Source: Brucella haematophila
Lineage (GTDB): Bacteria > Pseudomonadota > Alphaproteobacteria > Rhizobiales > Rhizobiaceae
Assembly (NCBI RefSeq): GCF_005938105.1
Contig: NZ_VCPE01000013.1
Location: 62,001-126,000, forward strand
Reading direction: 5' to 3'
Length of the DNA: 64,000 nt
Each line of letters begins with the position of its first letter. Positions within the stretch are counted from its first letter, which is position 1. Below the pieces are notes generated by a model. That model saw nothing but the letters and a program-made list of their open reading frames with translations. It was not told the DNA's origin and ran no database searches. Both the position numbers and the translations under genes were made by a program. This document shows positions 50,273-61,400 of this stretch, one piece after another.

Positions 50273-51367
50273 CTATTCCAGAACCGTCTCGCCGTCCTGC
50301 TTGCTCACGCGAATCGGCCTGCTGCCGCAATGGTCGGCAATGGCATGGGCGAGCGCGCTGGAATGGGTTACCACCCAGATCTGGCTGCGCTCGGATGCCT
50401 GCGCGATCATTCTGGCCAGTGACGGGATCATGTCCGGGTGCAGGCTCGCCTCGGGTTCGTTCAGCGCAACCAGCGGCGGCAGGCGATAGGACAGAAGCGC
50501 GCCTGCCAGCGCCAGCAGCCGAATCTGTCCGTCCGACAACTCACCGGGACGAAAAATGCGGGGCGGGAAAGCCGGGAAATTCAGACCGAAACTGGCGGTT
50601 TCCTCCGGATAGGGAACGACCAGTTTAGCGCCATCGAGCGCCTCTGCGATAAAACGGTCGAGATCGACCGTATCCTGACGGATATGCGCAAGCGTGGCGA
50701 AGACCGAGGCGAGATTGCCGCCATCCTCGTCCAGTATGGCCGCTGTGGCCGCGATAGAAGGATGACGCGCCGGTGCGTCGCGATCGCTTCTGAAGCCGTG
50801 ATAAAAGCGCCATCCGCGCATTTGCGCCGAGAGGTCGCCGATTTCCGGATAATGCCCCGACTGGCCGAGCACCGCCAGCCCGCTTTCCGATGTCAGAAGC
50901 CGCGCCGGATGCTCCATGCGCCGCCCCTCCCCGTCGCGGGCAAAAACCGCCGGGCCGCGCCGATCCATGAGATCGACCGGGCGGCGACCTGTATCGAGAT
51001 TGAGCTGCTCTTCCTTGATCTGCGGCTCGAACGGAAAGGCGCCGGACACTGGTGGCGGCAAACCCGCCTCGATCCGATAGGACAGGCGCGATGCCAGCCT
51101 TTCATCCTCGAAATCCGCTTCCAGAATAATCCGCGCCGATTCGTGCTTGCGACGACCGCCGCTCCACATGGCCGACTGCATGCCGCCTTCCCGGACAATC
51201 TCTGTCGAAAAATTGCCTTCAGCAGCCGCCTTGATCAGTTGCAAAGCCCGATAGAGATTGGATTTGCCAGCGCCGTTTTCACCGACGAACACCGTCACCT
51301 GCCCAAGATCAAACCGGACAGAACGCAGCGAACGATAGCCTTTGGCCGAAAAGGAAACGAGGCGCAT
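50273..51367 (-). CDS. AAA-family ATPase (COG4637-like, RecF/OLD-related)
   Basis: 364-residue predicted ATPase with an ABC/SMC-type fold. Walker A GENGAGKSN is at about residues 29-37, an ABC-signature-like LSDGQIRLLALAGALLS is near 295, and Walker B is PPLVALNEPEASLHPDM with Asn before the Glu, a form I recall as common in this family. The H-loop region WVVTHSSALA follows. The family is uncharacterised. No toxin, nuclease or defence partner is adjacent, so no such role is claimed. The ATG at 51367 begins the similarity (MRLVSFSAKGYRSLRSV). Confidence 0.85.
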   Translation of the reverse strand: MRLVSFSAKGYRSLRSVRFDLGQVTVFVGENGAGKSNLYRALQLIKAAAEGNFSTEIVREGGMQSAMWSGGRRKHESARIILEADFEDERLASRLSYRIEAGLPPPVSGAFPFEPQIKEEQLNLDTGRRPVDLMDRRGPAVFARDGEGRRMEHPARLLTSESGLAVLGQSGHYPEIGDLSAQMRGWRFYHGFRSDRDAPARHPSIAATAAILDEDGGNLASVFATLAHIRQDTVDLDRFIAEALDGAKLVVPYPEETASFGLNFPAFPPRIFRPGELSDGQIRLLALAGALLSYRLPPLVALNEPEASLHPDMIPSLARMIAQASERSQIWVVTHSSALAHAIADHCGSRPIRVSKQDGETVLE

Positions 51368-51392
51368 GATCTCCGCAACAGGCTGACACAAT

Positions 51393-51421
51393 AAAGGGCG
51401 GCACAAACCGTGCCGCCCTTT
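51393..51421 (-). terminator. Terminator downstream of the metallo-beta-lactamase-fold gene
   Basis: AAAGGGCGGCAC (51393-51404), 5-nt loop and GTGCCGCCCTTT (51410-51421) form a perfect 12-bp stem. Confidence 0.85.
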
Positions 51422-51514
51422 ATATCGATCTCGATGCGAACCACAAATTCCAATCAACCAGCCAAGGCTGTTACTACAGTCCGGGCTGAGATCCGATTGT
51501 GCTTTGCCGGCGCA

Positions 51515-52423
51515 TTATTCCCATTTCATCTCGCCCTTGATGACCTTCGCGCCCAGTTCCAGGCTGCTTTCGCCACCAAGATCAGGATAGCGCTTCTTCA
51601 TCGCGGCGATAAGCTCTGCGCTGTCCTTGACCTTCGCGGCCTCTTCATCGAACGCAGCGATATAATCACGGGTGAATTTGATCGCAGAAACATCGGTCGC
51701 AGAACCAGCCTTCATATGGGCGGGGACGACGACTTCAGGATTGCGTGCGGCAATTGCATCCAGCGTCTTGATCCAAGCTTCGCGCTGCGCCAGGTCGGGC
51801 GTATCGGCCAGCCAGATATGCTCGCCTGCGCCAATCAGGACGCCACCGAACACGGCCTTCAGCGATGGCACCCAGAGATAGCGGCGGTTCTTCATGCCTT
51901 CAGCCGGAACAATCTCGATCTCGTTGCCTTCCAGCGTGAGTGTCTTCTCATCCGATGCCTGCGGCAGAACAAGATCGGACAGGCTCTGCGGGCCATTCTC
52001 CTTGAGTTGTGGTCCCCAGACCTTCAGCTTCGTCTCGACATTGCCGTTGATGGCTGCAACGGCCTCAGGGGCAGCAATGATTTTGACATCCGGGAAAGCC
52101 GACTTGATTTCACGCAGATTGAAATAATAGTCGGGATCGCTCTGGCTGACATAGACCGTGGTGAGCTTCTTGCCGGTTTCCTTGATCTTCTCGGCAACCG
52201 CCTTGCCATCGGAGAAGGTGAAACCACCATCGAGAAGAATGGCCTCTTTCTCTCCGGTCAACAGAACCGGCGTCCGGTTGAAGCCATTCTCGTCGGCCTG
52301 AAAAAACTGCCACTTCAGTGGTGCTGCTTTTTCCTGTGCCGCTGCCGGGCCAGCAACGGCCAGACCCGCCACGCCTATTGCCGCAAAGACCGCGCCTCGC
52401 AAAACGTCTGAAAATCGCATCAT
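51515..52423 (-). CDS. Secreted metallo-beta-lactamase-fold protein with altered metal motif
   Basis: 302-residue protein with a signal peptide (about 1-29, ending AAAQ) and the MBL fold (TPVLLTGEKEAILLDGGF, then the metal site). The usual HxHxDH is replaced by QSDPDY at residues 94-99 (SQSDPDYYF): both first histidines and the last one are gone, only Asp98 remains. The later ligand region PAHMKAGS keeps a His. It may have lost zinc hydrolase activity or bind a different metal. The ATG at 52423 follows AGGAG at 8 nt. Confidence 0.85.
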   Translation of the reverse strand: MMRFSDVLRGAVFAAIGVAGLAVAGPAAAQEKAAPLKWQFFQADENGFNRTPVLLTGEKEAILLDGGFTFSDGKAVAEKIKETGKKLTTVYVSQSDPDYYFNLREIKSAFPDVKIIAAPEAVAAINGNVETKLKVWGPQLKENGPQSLSDLVLPQASDEKTLTLEGNEIEIVPAEGMKNRRYLWVPSLKAVFGGVLIGAGEHIWLADTPDLAQREAWIKTLDAIAARNPEVVVPAHMKAGSATDVSAIKFTRDYIAAFDEEAAKVKDSAELIAAMKKRYPDLGGESSLELGAKVIKGEMKWE

Positions 52424-52640
52424 CTGAATACTCCTGAAATTATGATTGAACCGACGGCAATACCGAGCGGCTTTCATGCATGACGCTTCGGGCAAGTCCC
52501 TTCCCATTTTTCGCGTCACGCCTCGGGCAATATGCAAATTGTAAATTAGTTCATTTGAAACAAGGAGTTATAAAAATGTTTGCAGGGAACAGCGATGTTA
52601 CCTTGCTGAATTCCTTGAGCCTTTTTGCAATAAAAGAAAT

Positions 52641-52668
52641 AAAAAAACGGCGCTCCGAGGCGCCGCTT
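52641..52668 (-). terminator. Terminator of the leuS-lptE operon
   Basis: CGGCGC (52648-52653), 6-nt loop and GCGCCG (52660-52665), followed on the minus strand by seven Ts. Confidence 0.88.
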
Positions 52669-52693
52669 TCTGAATTTCAGATCAAAGAACCGA

Positions 52694-53275
52694 TCAGAGC
52701 TTCGACAGCTTCTGTGCCAGCGCGAGGAAAACCTGCTCTGCCAGTTCTTCCGCGGCGCGCTTGCGCGCATCGCGTTCTGCACGCAGGTTTGCGAATTCCT
52801 GACGCGGACGATCGAAGGAAGCGCCCGTCGTGCGTGTACCCGTGGCAAGCGGCTTGCCGTCCTTGTCACGCAGCACGAAATTCGACGTCGCCTTGACGAT
52901 ACCAGCCGATGGACGGCCCGTACGGTCGGTCTGATCGCCGATATCGACGCTCACCGCGGAAATCGTGCTCGTGGTCAGGCCGAGGCTCAGATGATACATC
53001 GGATTGGCTGGTTCACCAGCGCCGCCGCCCAACAGGAAGATCAGGCGATTGCGAACCTGCTGGCCATATACGTCATGAGCCGCATCGATGGACACGGAAG
53101 CCAGCTTGGTGCGCATATCCGGCGTCACGCTGCCACCGATCGAACCACCAGCGCCGCCGCCCGACGAATAGAGCGGCTGCACTGTACAGGCAGCCAGAAG
53201 AGCCGCAGCTCCCACAGCCACAAAAGCGACGCGGAAAGTCTTGATTGCGGAGAGGAAACGATCAGGCAACGACAT
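52694..53275 (-). CDS. lptE: LPS-assembly lipoprotein LptE
   Basis: 193-residue outer-membrane lipoprotein. The lipobox [13 protein letters not shown] places the lipid-modified Cys near residue 30; the leading sequence is a signal peptide. The rest ([22 protein letters not shown]) is LptE-like and plugs the LptD barrel that exports LPS. Its ATG overlaps the leuS stop by 14 bp, and leuS-lptE is a common gene order in proteobacteria, which supports the call. Confidence 0.88.
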   Translation of the reverse strand: MSLPDRFLSAIKTFRVAFVAVGAAALLAACTVQPLYSSGGGAGGSIGGSVTPDMRTKLASVSIDAAHDVYGQQVRNRLIFLLGGGAGEPANPMYHLSLGLTTSTISAVSVDIGDQTDRTGRPSAGIVKATSNFVLRDKDGKPLATGTRTTGASFDRPRQEFANLRAERDARKRAAEELAEQVFLALAQKLSKL

Positions 53276-55895
53276 TGACGATCCTTTGCGGCACCACGAT
53301 AATCTTCTTCGGCGAGCCCCCGTTGAGCGCAGCCTTGACGAAGTCAAGTTCGAGCACCGCCTGCTGAATGCTAGCTTGATCAGCGTCGCGGGCGATTGTC
53401 AAATCCCCACGCTTCTTGCCGTTGATCTGCACGGGCATCACAATCTCGTTTTCCACCACCAATGCGGCATCGAATGCCGGCCATGGCGCGCGGGCGACCA
53501 ACGTTTCCTGTCCGGCGATCTTGCCGCCCAGTTCCGTCAGGCATTGTTCGGCCAGATGCGGCATCATCGGTGCGAGCATCTGAATGAGCTTTTCCGTGGC
53601 GTCACGAACAGCGCCCTTCAGCTCGTCATCGGCCTTGTCCGAGGCGACAAGCTGCAACGGTGCTGCAAGCGCATTCACCAGCTCATAAAGACGCGCAACG
53701 CCGCGATTGAAGGCGAGCTTTTCGATATCGTCGCCAACAGCGTTGACCGTTTTGTGCACGGCCTTGGAAACGGCAAGGGCTTCGCCCTGCGAACCGGTCT
53801 TGGGCGACACATCTTTCAGGTGCTCGGCTGCTTCCGACACCAGACGCCAGACGCGCTGCACGAAGCGATGCGCACCTTCGGCACCTGCCTCCGTCCAGAT
53901 CACGTCACGCTCAGGCGGCGAATCGGACAGCATGAACCAGCGCGCGGTATCTGCACCATAAGAAGAGATGATATCGTCAGGATCGACGACATTCTTCTTC
54001 GACTTCGACATCTTCTCGATGGAACCGATTTCGACCGGCGCGCCGCTATCCAGCATGGTTGCAATGCGCTTGCCGTCAATGTCCTCGATACGGATATCGG
54101 CAGGCGCAACCCACTGACCATCGGCCTTGTAGGTTTCGTGCACGACCATGCCCTGCGTGAACAGGCCCTTGAAAGGCTCGTCCAGACCGACATGACCTGT
54201 GGCCTTCATGGCGCGGGTGAAGAAGCGCGAATAGAGCAGATGCAGGATCGCGTGTTCAACACCGCCGATATACTGATCGACCGGCAGCCAGCGATCAGCA
54301 ATCGCACGATCCGTCGGCTCGTTTTCCCAAGGGGCCGTGAAGCGCGCATAGTACCAGGACGAATCGACGAACGTATCCATCGTGTCCGTCTCGCGACGGG
54401 CTTCGCCACCGCATTTCGGGCACTTCACATGACGCCATGTGGCGTGACGGTCCAGCGGATTGCCCGGACGGTCGAAATCGACATCGTCCGGCAGCTTGAC
54501 GGGCAGGTCGGCGCGCGGCACCGGATTGACGCCACAGCTTTCGCAATGGATCATCGGGATCGGGCAGCCCCAATAGCGCTGGCGCGAAATGCCCCAGTCG
54601 CGCAGACGGAACTGCACTTTGCGGGCCGCCTGCGGCTGATTGCCGAGCGTGGACTGTTCCAGACGGTTTGCGACCTCGTCGAAGGCTGCTTCCGGCGTCA
54701 TACCATCAAGGAAGCGCGAATTGATCATCACGCCGTCATCGGTATAAGCCGTATCGGTGATGGCAAAAGTCGCCGCATCGTCGCCCTTCGGCAGAACGAC
54801 CGGCGTTACCTTCAGCGCATATTTATTGGCGAAATCCAGATCGCGCTGGTCATGTGCAGGACAGCCGAACACAGCGCCTGTGCCATATTCCATCAATACG
54901 AAATTGGCGACATAGACCGGCAGCTCCCAGTTCTCGTCGAACGGATGCCTGACCTTGACGCCGGTATCGAAACCTTTCTTTTCAGCGGTTTCAAGCGCTG
55001 CAAGCGAGGTGCCATGCTGGTGGCATTCTTCGATGAAGCCGGTGAGCGACGCATTGTTTTCTGCAAGCTTCTTGGCGAGCGGATGATCGGCGGAAATCGC
55101 GACAAAAGCCGCGCCGAACAGCGTATCGGGACGTGTCGTGTAAACTTCGACTTCCGAGAAGCCTTCCGGCGCCGTCTTGCCGTCGAGCGCGAAACGAACC
55201 TGCAAGCCTTCCGACTTGCCGATCCAGTTGCGCTGCATCAGGCGGACTTTTTCCGGCCACTGGTCGAGCGTATCGAGACCGGCAAGCAATTCTTCGCTGA
55301 AATCGGTGATCTTGAAGAACCACTGCGTCAGTTCGCGCTGTTCGACCAGCGCCCCAGAGCGCCAGCCGCGGCCATCCACCACCTGCTCATTGGCGAGCAC
55401 GGTATTGTCGACCGGATCCCAGTTGACCTTGGAGGTCTTGCGCGTCACCAGACCTTTTTCGAACAGGTCGATGAACAGCATCTGCTGACGATGATAATAT
55501 TCCACATCGCAGGTCGCGAATTCGCGCGACCAGTCAAGCGACAGGCCCATCGACTTGAGCTGGCGCTTCATCGTGTCGATGTTCTGGTAGGTCCATTCCT
55601 TCGGATGCACCTTGTTCTGCATCGCCGCGTTTTCCGCAGGCATGCCGAACGCGTCCCAACCCATCGGATGGAGCACGTTGAACCCCTTGGCGCGCTTGTA
55701 GCGGGCAACGACATCGCCCATCGCATAGTTGCGCACATGGCCCATATGGATGCGCCCCGATGGATAGGGGAACATCTCAAGCACATAATACTTCTCGCGC
55801 GGATCGCTGTTGTCCGTTTCGAAAGTCCGGTTTTCTTCCCAGACTTTCTGCCAGTGAGCTTCCGCCACGCGCGGATTATAACGTTCGGCTGCCAT
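53262..55895 (-). CDS. leuS: Leucyl-tRNA synthetase
   Basis: 877-residue class I synthetase. The HIGH-type motif is [19 protein letters not shown] (near residues 41-59), the editing (CP1) domain contains [17 protein letters not shown], a zinc-like CPKCGG is near 490, and KMSKS appears as [13 protein letters not shown] near 640. The C-terminal anticodon-binding domain is complete. It is divergent from yggS with about 120 bp between. Confidence 0.97.
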   Translation of the reverse strand: MAAERYNPRVAEAHWQKVWEENRTFETDNSDPREKYYVLEMFPYPSGRIHMGHVRNYAMGDVVARYKRAKGFNVLHPMGWDAFGMPAENAAMQNKVHPKEWTYQNIDTMKRQLKSMGLSLDWSREFATCDVEYYHRQQMLFIDLFEKGLVTRKTSKVNWDPVDNTVLANEQVVDGRGWRSGALVEQRELTQWFFKITDFSEELLAGLDTLDQWPEKVRLMQRNWIGKSEGLQVRFALDGKTAPEGFSEVEVYTTRPDTLFGAAFVAISADHPLAKKLAENNASLTGFIEECHQHGTSLAALETAEKKGFDTGVKVRHPFDENWELPVYVANFVLMEYGTGAVFGCPAHDQRDLDFANKYALKVTPVVLPKGDDAATFAITDTAYTDDGVMINSRFLDGMTPEAAFDEVANRLEQSTLGNQPQAARKVQFRLRDWGISRQRYWGCPIPMIHCESCGVNPVPRADLPVKLPDDVDFDRPGNPLDRHATWRHVKCPKCGGEARRETDTMDTFVDSSWYYARFTAPWENEPTDRAIADRWLPVDQYIGGVEHAILHLLYSRFFTRAMKATGHVGLDEPFKGLFTQGMVVHETYKADGQWVAPADIRIEDIDGKRIATMLDSGAPVEIGSIEKMSKSKKNVVDPDDIISSYGADTARWFMLSDSPPERDVIWTEAGAEGAHRFVQRVWRLVSEAAEHLKDVSPKTGSQGEALAVSKAVHKTVNAVGDDIEKLAFNRGVARLYELVNALAAPLQLVASDKADDELKGAVRDATEKLIQMLAPMMPHLAEQCLTELGGKIAGQETLVARAPWPAFDAALVVENEIVMPVQINGKKRGDLTIARDADQASIQQAVLELDFVKAALNGGSPKKIIVVPQRIVNVVA

Positions 55896-56017
55896 GTCCG
55901 TATTTACTCGTACGAAGGTGATGCAATAAGGAGAGTCGATATTTAATGGCGACCTTCACCACGTATTGGCGAAAGCGTCAACCTTTTGCGGATGAAAAGC
56001 CTGAAAGCGAGAGTTTC

Positions 56018-56680
56018 ATGTCAGATATCGTCACGAACCTGAACACGGTCAAGGCCGCAATCGCCACTGCCGAAAAAGAAGCGCATCGTAACAAAGGCTC
56101 GATCACGCTCGTCGCCGTGTCGAAAACCTTCGATGCGGATGCGATCCGCCCGGCGCTCGATGCCGGACAGCGCGTTTTCGGCGAAAACCGCGTGCAGGAA
56201 GCACAGAGCAAATGGCCTGAACTGCGCGAAGCCTATTCCGGCATCGAACTGCATCTGATCGGCCCGCTGCAATCGAACAAGGCCGCCGATGCCGTTGCCC
56301 TCTTCGACGTCATCGAAACCGTCGACCGCGAGAAGATCGCAGCAGCCCTTGCCGACGAGATCAATAAGCAGGGCAAGAGCCCGAAACTCTATGTGCAGGT
56401 CAATACGGGTCTGGAAGAGCAGAAGGCCGGCATTGCGCCGAAGGATGCCGTTGCGTTCGTCACACGCTGCCGCAGCGAACATGGCCTCGCCATCGAAGGA
56501 CTGATGTGCATTCCACCGGCAGATGAAAATCCGGGACCGCATTTTGCCCTGCTGGAAAAGCTCGCCCGCGAAGCTGGTGTCGAAAAGCTCTCCATGGGCA
56601 TGTCAGGCGATTATGAAACCGCCATCGGCTTCGGTGCGACTTCGGTTCGTGTCGGCTCGGCGATTTTTGGCGGCAGGTAA
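56018..56680 (+). CDS. yggS: YggS-family PLP-binding protein, 3' end rewritten by an insertion
   Basis: 220-residue PLP homeostasis protein (PLPHP). The PLP lysine is Lys36 (LVAVSKTF), and HLIGPLQSNKAADAV and MGMSGDYETAIGFGATSVRVGSAIFG are conserved. The ATG at 56018 has GAGAG 6 nt upstream. The last 31 bp before the final two codons are repeated exactly at 58091-58121, so an insertion has replaced the original ending (GGRSYASPA in the displaced copy) with GGR and a stop. All conserved residues are kept, so the protein should still work. Confidence 0.93.
   Translation: MSDIVTNLNTVKAAIATAEKEAHRNKGSITLVAVSKTFDADAIRPALDAGQRVFGENRVQEAQSKWPELREAYSGIELHLIGPLQSNKAADAVALFDVIETVDREKIAAALADEINKQGKSPKLYVQVNTGLEEQKAGIAPKDAVAFVTRCRSEHGLAIEGLMCIPPADENPGPHFALLEKLAREAGVEKLSMGMSGDYETAIGFGATSVRVGSAIFGGR
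56643..56673. repeat. Direct repeat, left copy (attL-like)
   Basis: 31-bp sequence starting CGGTTCGTGTCGGCTCGG and ending TTTTTGGCGG, inside the yggS coding end. Identical to 58091-58121. Confidence 0.9.
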
Positions 56681-56766
56681 AGCGGCGATGTTTTACAGCT
56701 ATAATTCTCGAGAATTCAGCGTAACATTATGGCGTTCTTCAAGCGTAATCCAGCGAGATTGCTTAG

Positions 56767-57240
56767 ATGGAAGTATCAATTAAAAATTTTCTTAACAACG
56801 GCTACCTGACAATCGGAAAAAGCATGGGAGAAAACGTGTGGGGTATCGGCATTTCGAATTACTTTGATCCCAACACTTGCTCATGGAATATATCAGAGAA
56901 TTCAGAGAATGAACCCACGACCATACAACTACAATCATCATTTAGTACATCCAGCGGCGGCCTTTATTTAGGAATGGGAAGCAACAGCATAGAGCTGGAT
57001 GGATACGATCTCCGCTACGCCGTATTATCCAACGATGAAAGTAACTTAATAGGCCCTTATAAAATAGCCCCCACCACCGTAGATTTAATTGGTATAATTT
57101 GGTCAACTATAGTTGATAGCAGAGATGAAAATTGGAAACTCTTTTCTATTCAGAACGATAAATCAAATTTATACTTTTTTGACAATGTAAAACAGTCTGC
57201 TATATACGATGAAATGTTTTGCATAATAGGAACTATGTAA
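56767..57240 (+). CDS. Orphan protein A of the AT-rich insert
   Basis: 157-residue hypothetical protein, no signal peptide or membrane helix, rich in Asn, Ser, Ile and aromatic residues, predicted mostly beta. Segments align with the second insert gene: LTIG---ENVWGIGIS to LTIG---EKTWAVILT, CSWNISENSENEPTTIQ to TRWNLNYDERYPTAIQ, YLGMGSNSIELDGYDLRYAVLS to YLCVSSNTIVKNGYKLHYSELS, and WKLFSIQNDKS to YTLFYLENDKS. The ribosome binding site is weak. I do not recognise the family. Confidence 0.7.
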   Translation: MEVSIKNFLNNGYLTIGKSMGENVWGIGISNYFDPNTCSWNISENSENEPTTIQLQSSFSTSSGGLYLGMGSNSIELDGYDLRYAVLSNDESNLIGPYKIAPTTVDLIGIIWSTIVDSRDENWKLFSIQNDKSNLYFFDNVKQSAIYDEMFCIIGTM

Positions 57241-57454
57241 AACTGAAATCATATATTTCGTCATACTTATTTTTACCTCGGGTTGCCTCCGGGCATGACT
57301 GGTCATTCCGATATCACAAGCAGCACCAGTATGAACGAGAACGCGTAAGATCGACAATTTGACCTAATAGAAGAACAGTAATACTAAAAGTATTAATTGA
57401 TAAATAATATTAAAATTTTCTGATTCAAATCATCAAGCTTGAGGAGAGTAACCT

Positions 57455-57934
57455 ATGGATGATAATGGATTATTTGGAACATTTGGTTTTTTGACGAAAG
57501 ATCGAAAGAATTTTCTAACAATAGGCGATAATATAGATGAAAAAACATGGGCTGTTATCCTTACAAAAGATTCCGATTTCTATAGTACTCGTTGGAACCT
57601 TAATTATGACGAACGTTACCCTACAGCTATTCAGTATACAAAAAGCTCGGACGCATTTGAAGCAGGGCCTTACCTTTGCGTATCAAGTAATACTATCGTA
57701 AAAAATGGATATAAACTCCATTATTCCGAACTTTCCTATGGAAAAATAGAAGACCAGTTAAAATTTAATATTAAATCTATCGATACGGATCGTGATTATG
57801 TCAATATTTACGAAGATAAAAATTCTAATTATACGCTTTTTTATTTAGAAAACGATAAGAGTGCTTATTTCGCTGAAATAAATTCAAGTGAAACGCCAGA
57901 GGGCGCAAAATTCTTGATGCCGGCATACGCATAA
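57455..57934 (+). CDS. Orphan protein B of the AT-rich insert (paralogue of A)
   Basis: 159-residue hypothetical protein sharing four collinear blocks with the preceding insert gene, which marks an old duplication. It is acidic and Tyr/Asn/Asp-rich, without signal peptide, membrane segment or known catalytic motif. A strong GAGGAG lies 8 nt before the ATG. The 214 bp between the two genes and the 156 bp after it show only AT-rich sequence. Possible roles such as immunity or carbohydrate binding are guesses. Confidence 0.75.
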   Translation: MDDNGLFGTFGFLTKDRKNFLTIGDNIDEKTWAVILTKDSDFYSTRWNLNYDERYPTAIQYTKSSDAFEAGPYLCVSSNTIVKNGYKLHYSELSYGKIEDQLKFNIKSIDTDRDYVNIYEDKNSNYTLFYLENDKSAYFAEINSSETPEGAKFLMPAYA

Positions 57935-58090
57935 GTAATAATAATTAAAAGTAGTTCATTTATTAGAAGTCGGTGCAATCATTGTATATGACTGCGGCTG
58001 ATGTACAGGCACATTCGAACGCAATTGTGCTCTTATAAAGAGACAAGCCGATCAAAAGTGCTATCCATGGTATATTGGAGATCATCCAAC

Positions 58091-58121
58091 CGGTTCGTGT
58101 CGGCTCGGCGATTTTTGGCGG
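58091..58121. repeat. Direct repeat, right copy (attR-like)
   Basis: Exact copy of 56643-56673, followed by the displaced original yggS ending. Confidence 0.9.
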
Positions 58122-58146
58122 ACGTTCCTATGCGTCTCCGGCCTGA
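58091..58146 (+). pseudogene. Displaced 3' end of yggS
   Basis: In the yggS frame it reads VRVGSAIFGGRSYASPA and stop (58144-58146). Without the insert it would complete yggS with six more residues than the present gene, and its stop would overlap the end of the convergent FUSC-like gene. Confidence 0.75.
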
Positions 58147-58655
58147 ACCTCACTGCGCGCTTTGATGCGACCGATGATCCGCGTGTAGACCCAGGCAAGC
58201 GCAATCGCCACGGCGCATCCAAGCGCGATTTCGACAAGCCTTGAAAGGGCGAGCAGCAATTCCTCATTGCGCGTCTGGGCAAAGCGTCCCGCATCCATGA
58301 CAATCACCACGGTTGCGGGCGCCAGCCGCCAATTGATCGGATATTTGTCGATCATCAGGATGAGCAACACCGTCAATGCTGCGCCGAACAGGCTGGCCAG
58401 CGGAGAATAACCGAATATCCAGATCGTCAGCATCCCGATGGTGCAACCGACCGCCGTGTTGATCGCCCGGGCCTGCGCCAATGCCAGCGTTGCGCGCACA
58501 TCCGGATCGGAAATGATCAGGACAGTAATCACGGCCCAGATTGGATGTTCAATCCCCGCCCAGCGAAGTGCGAACCAGCAAATAAGGCAACCGAGCAATG
58601 TCTTCGAGGCATAAAGGAGTGCCTTGCCGGGATTGGTCAGATGCGGAAGCGTCAT
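58128..58655 (-). CDS. FUSC-like membrane protein
   Basis: 175-residue inner-membrane protein with about five hydrophobic helices, including ALLYASKTLLGCLICWFALRW and HPIWAVITVLIISDPDVRATLALAQARAINTAVGCTIGMLT. This resembles the membrane half of FUSC/aromatic acid exporter proteins (ArAE), but the cytoplasmic half is missing, so it is a short family member. GAGG lies 6 nt before the ATG. Its stop overlaps the displaced yggS end. Confidence 0.8.
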   Translation of the reverse strand: MTLPHLTNPGKALLYASKTLLGCLICWFALRWAGIEHPIWAVITVLIISDPDVRATLALAQARAINTAVGCTIGMLTIWIFGYSPLASLFGAALTVLLILMIDKYPINWRLAPATVVIVMDAGRFAQTRNEELLLALSRLVEIALGCAVAIALAWVYTRIIGRIKARSEVQAGDA

Positions 58656-58689
58656 ATGGCCTCGGTTGCCTGTTTGCTCACATTATCGT

Positions 58690-58977
58690 TCAGTGCAGAA
58701 CGATCTCCCCTTGCACATTCCTCCAGTCCGATGGGCCGAGCAAGCGGCAATGCGTATAGGTCACCGAATGCAGCGGCCCATCGATCTCCCGTTTCCAGAA
58801 TTCGATGAAATGATGCAGCACCGGAAATTCCGGCGCGACATCATATTCCTGCCAGACAAACAGCTGAAGCAGATGCGGATGATCCGGCATGTGATAGAAG
58901 AGTTTTGCCGTCGTCAAACCATAACCGGCGAGTTGCAGTTCGAAGGCCGATTTCGCGTGAAAAGCGGACGTCGTCAT
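58690..58977 (-). CDS. usg: Usg-family protein
   Basis: 95-residue Usg protein, a small alphaproteobacterial family of unknown biochemical role: FELQLAGYGLTTAKLFYHMPDHPHLLQLFVWQEYDVAPEFPVLHHFIEFW is the family core. AGGGGAAA lies before the ATG at 58977. It shares direction with the FUSC-like gene 34 bp downstream. Confidence 0.85.
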   Translation of the reverse strand: MTTSAFHAKSAFELQLAGYGLTTAKLFYHMPDHPHLLQLFVWQEYDVAPEFPVLHHFIEFWKREIDGPLHSVTYTHCRLLGPSDWRNVQGEIVLH

Positions 58978-59190
58978 GGCGATTTCCCCTTTTTGTGAAG
59001 AGCCATATATTCGGCTCCTGTATTCGAGATAATCACTCCAAATGGTTTTTAAAGTGTAAAAACAATATGTTAGCAACAAATAGCTATGAGTGCTGCCAAT
59101 TCAAAGATTTAGCCTGCGTCATTGTGGACGGGAGACGCACCAATCGTCTAATTTACCTTCACCGCTTAGGAAGCTAGATAAGACCCAACA

Positions 59191-59205
59191 GTGGTTACGA
59201 ACCAC
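59191..59205. promoter_or_regulatory. Inverted repeat upstream of acs
   Basis: GTGGTT-ACG-AACCAC is a perfect 6-3-6 inverted repeat ending 40 bp before the acs start, in a position fit for an operator. Confidence 0.45.
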
Positions 59206-59244
59206 GCACTGACGAGAGGACGTTGGTGAAACTTGGAGGAAATG

Positions 59245-61200
<1,956 letters not shown>

Positions 61201-61205
61201 AACAA

Positions 61206-61236
61206 AAAAGGCCGGGAATTTCCCGGCCTTTCTTTT
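61206..61236 (+). terminator. Terminator of acs
   Basis: Palindrome AAGGCCGGGAA/TTCCCGGCCTT centred near 61219, followed by TCTTTTT. Confidence 0.92.
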
Positions 61237-61255
61237 TGAGAAGCGCCCTCCGCCC

Positions 61256-61366
61256 TCCTCATCCTGAGGAAGCGTCCTGAGCTTGTCGAAGGACGCTGTC
61301 TGAAGGATCAGGAGGGACGTATACCCCGTCCTTCGACACGGTGCTGCGCACCGGCTCAGGATGAGG
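61256..61366. repeat. Palindromic intergenic repeat (RIME-like), copy 2
   Basis: Starts CCTCATCCTGAGGAAG, contains GTCCTGAGCTTGTCGAAGGA, and ends GCTCAGGATGAGG. Related to 24368-24461 but with a different centre. Confidence 0.7.
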
Positions 61367-61400
61367 GGCGCGCAGGCCGCAGGAGCAAAATATCCCACGC

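Larger units (their letters stand above)
56643..58121. mobile_element. AT-rich insertion at the 3' end of yggS
   Basis: A 31-bp perfect direct repeat (56643-56673 and 58091-58121) frames about 1.45 kb of markedly AT-rich DNA holding two paralogous orphan genes. The left copy completes yggS; the right copy continues into the displaced original tail. This is the layout left by site-specific integration into a gene's 3' end. No integrase, transposase or terminal inverted repeat was found, so it is a remnant, a satellite, or a product of homologous recombination. Confidence 0.7.

Noticed and set aside
50273-52423. Defence system made of the ATPase and the metallo-beta-lactamase-fold protein
   Set aside because: The genes are separated by a strong terminator, the second is secreted, and neither neighbours a nuclease or toxin.
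53241-55946. 901-residue plus-strand open frame
   Set aside because: Exact mirror of leuS; the leuS frame has all synthetase motifs.
56643-58121. Insertion sequence or transposon
   Set aside because: No transposase, no terminal inverted repeats, and the flanking repeat is 31 bp, too long for a usual target-site duplication.
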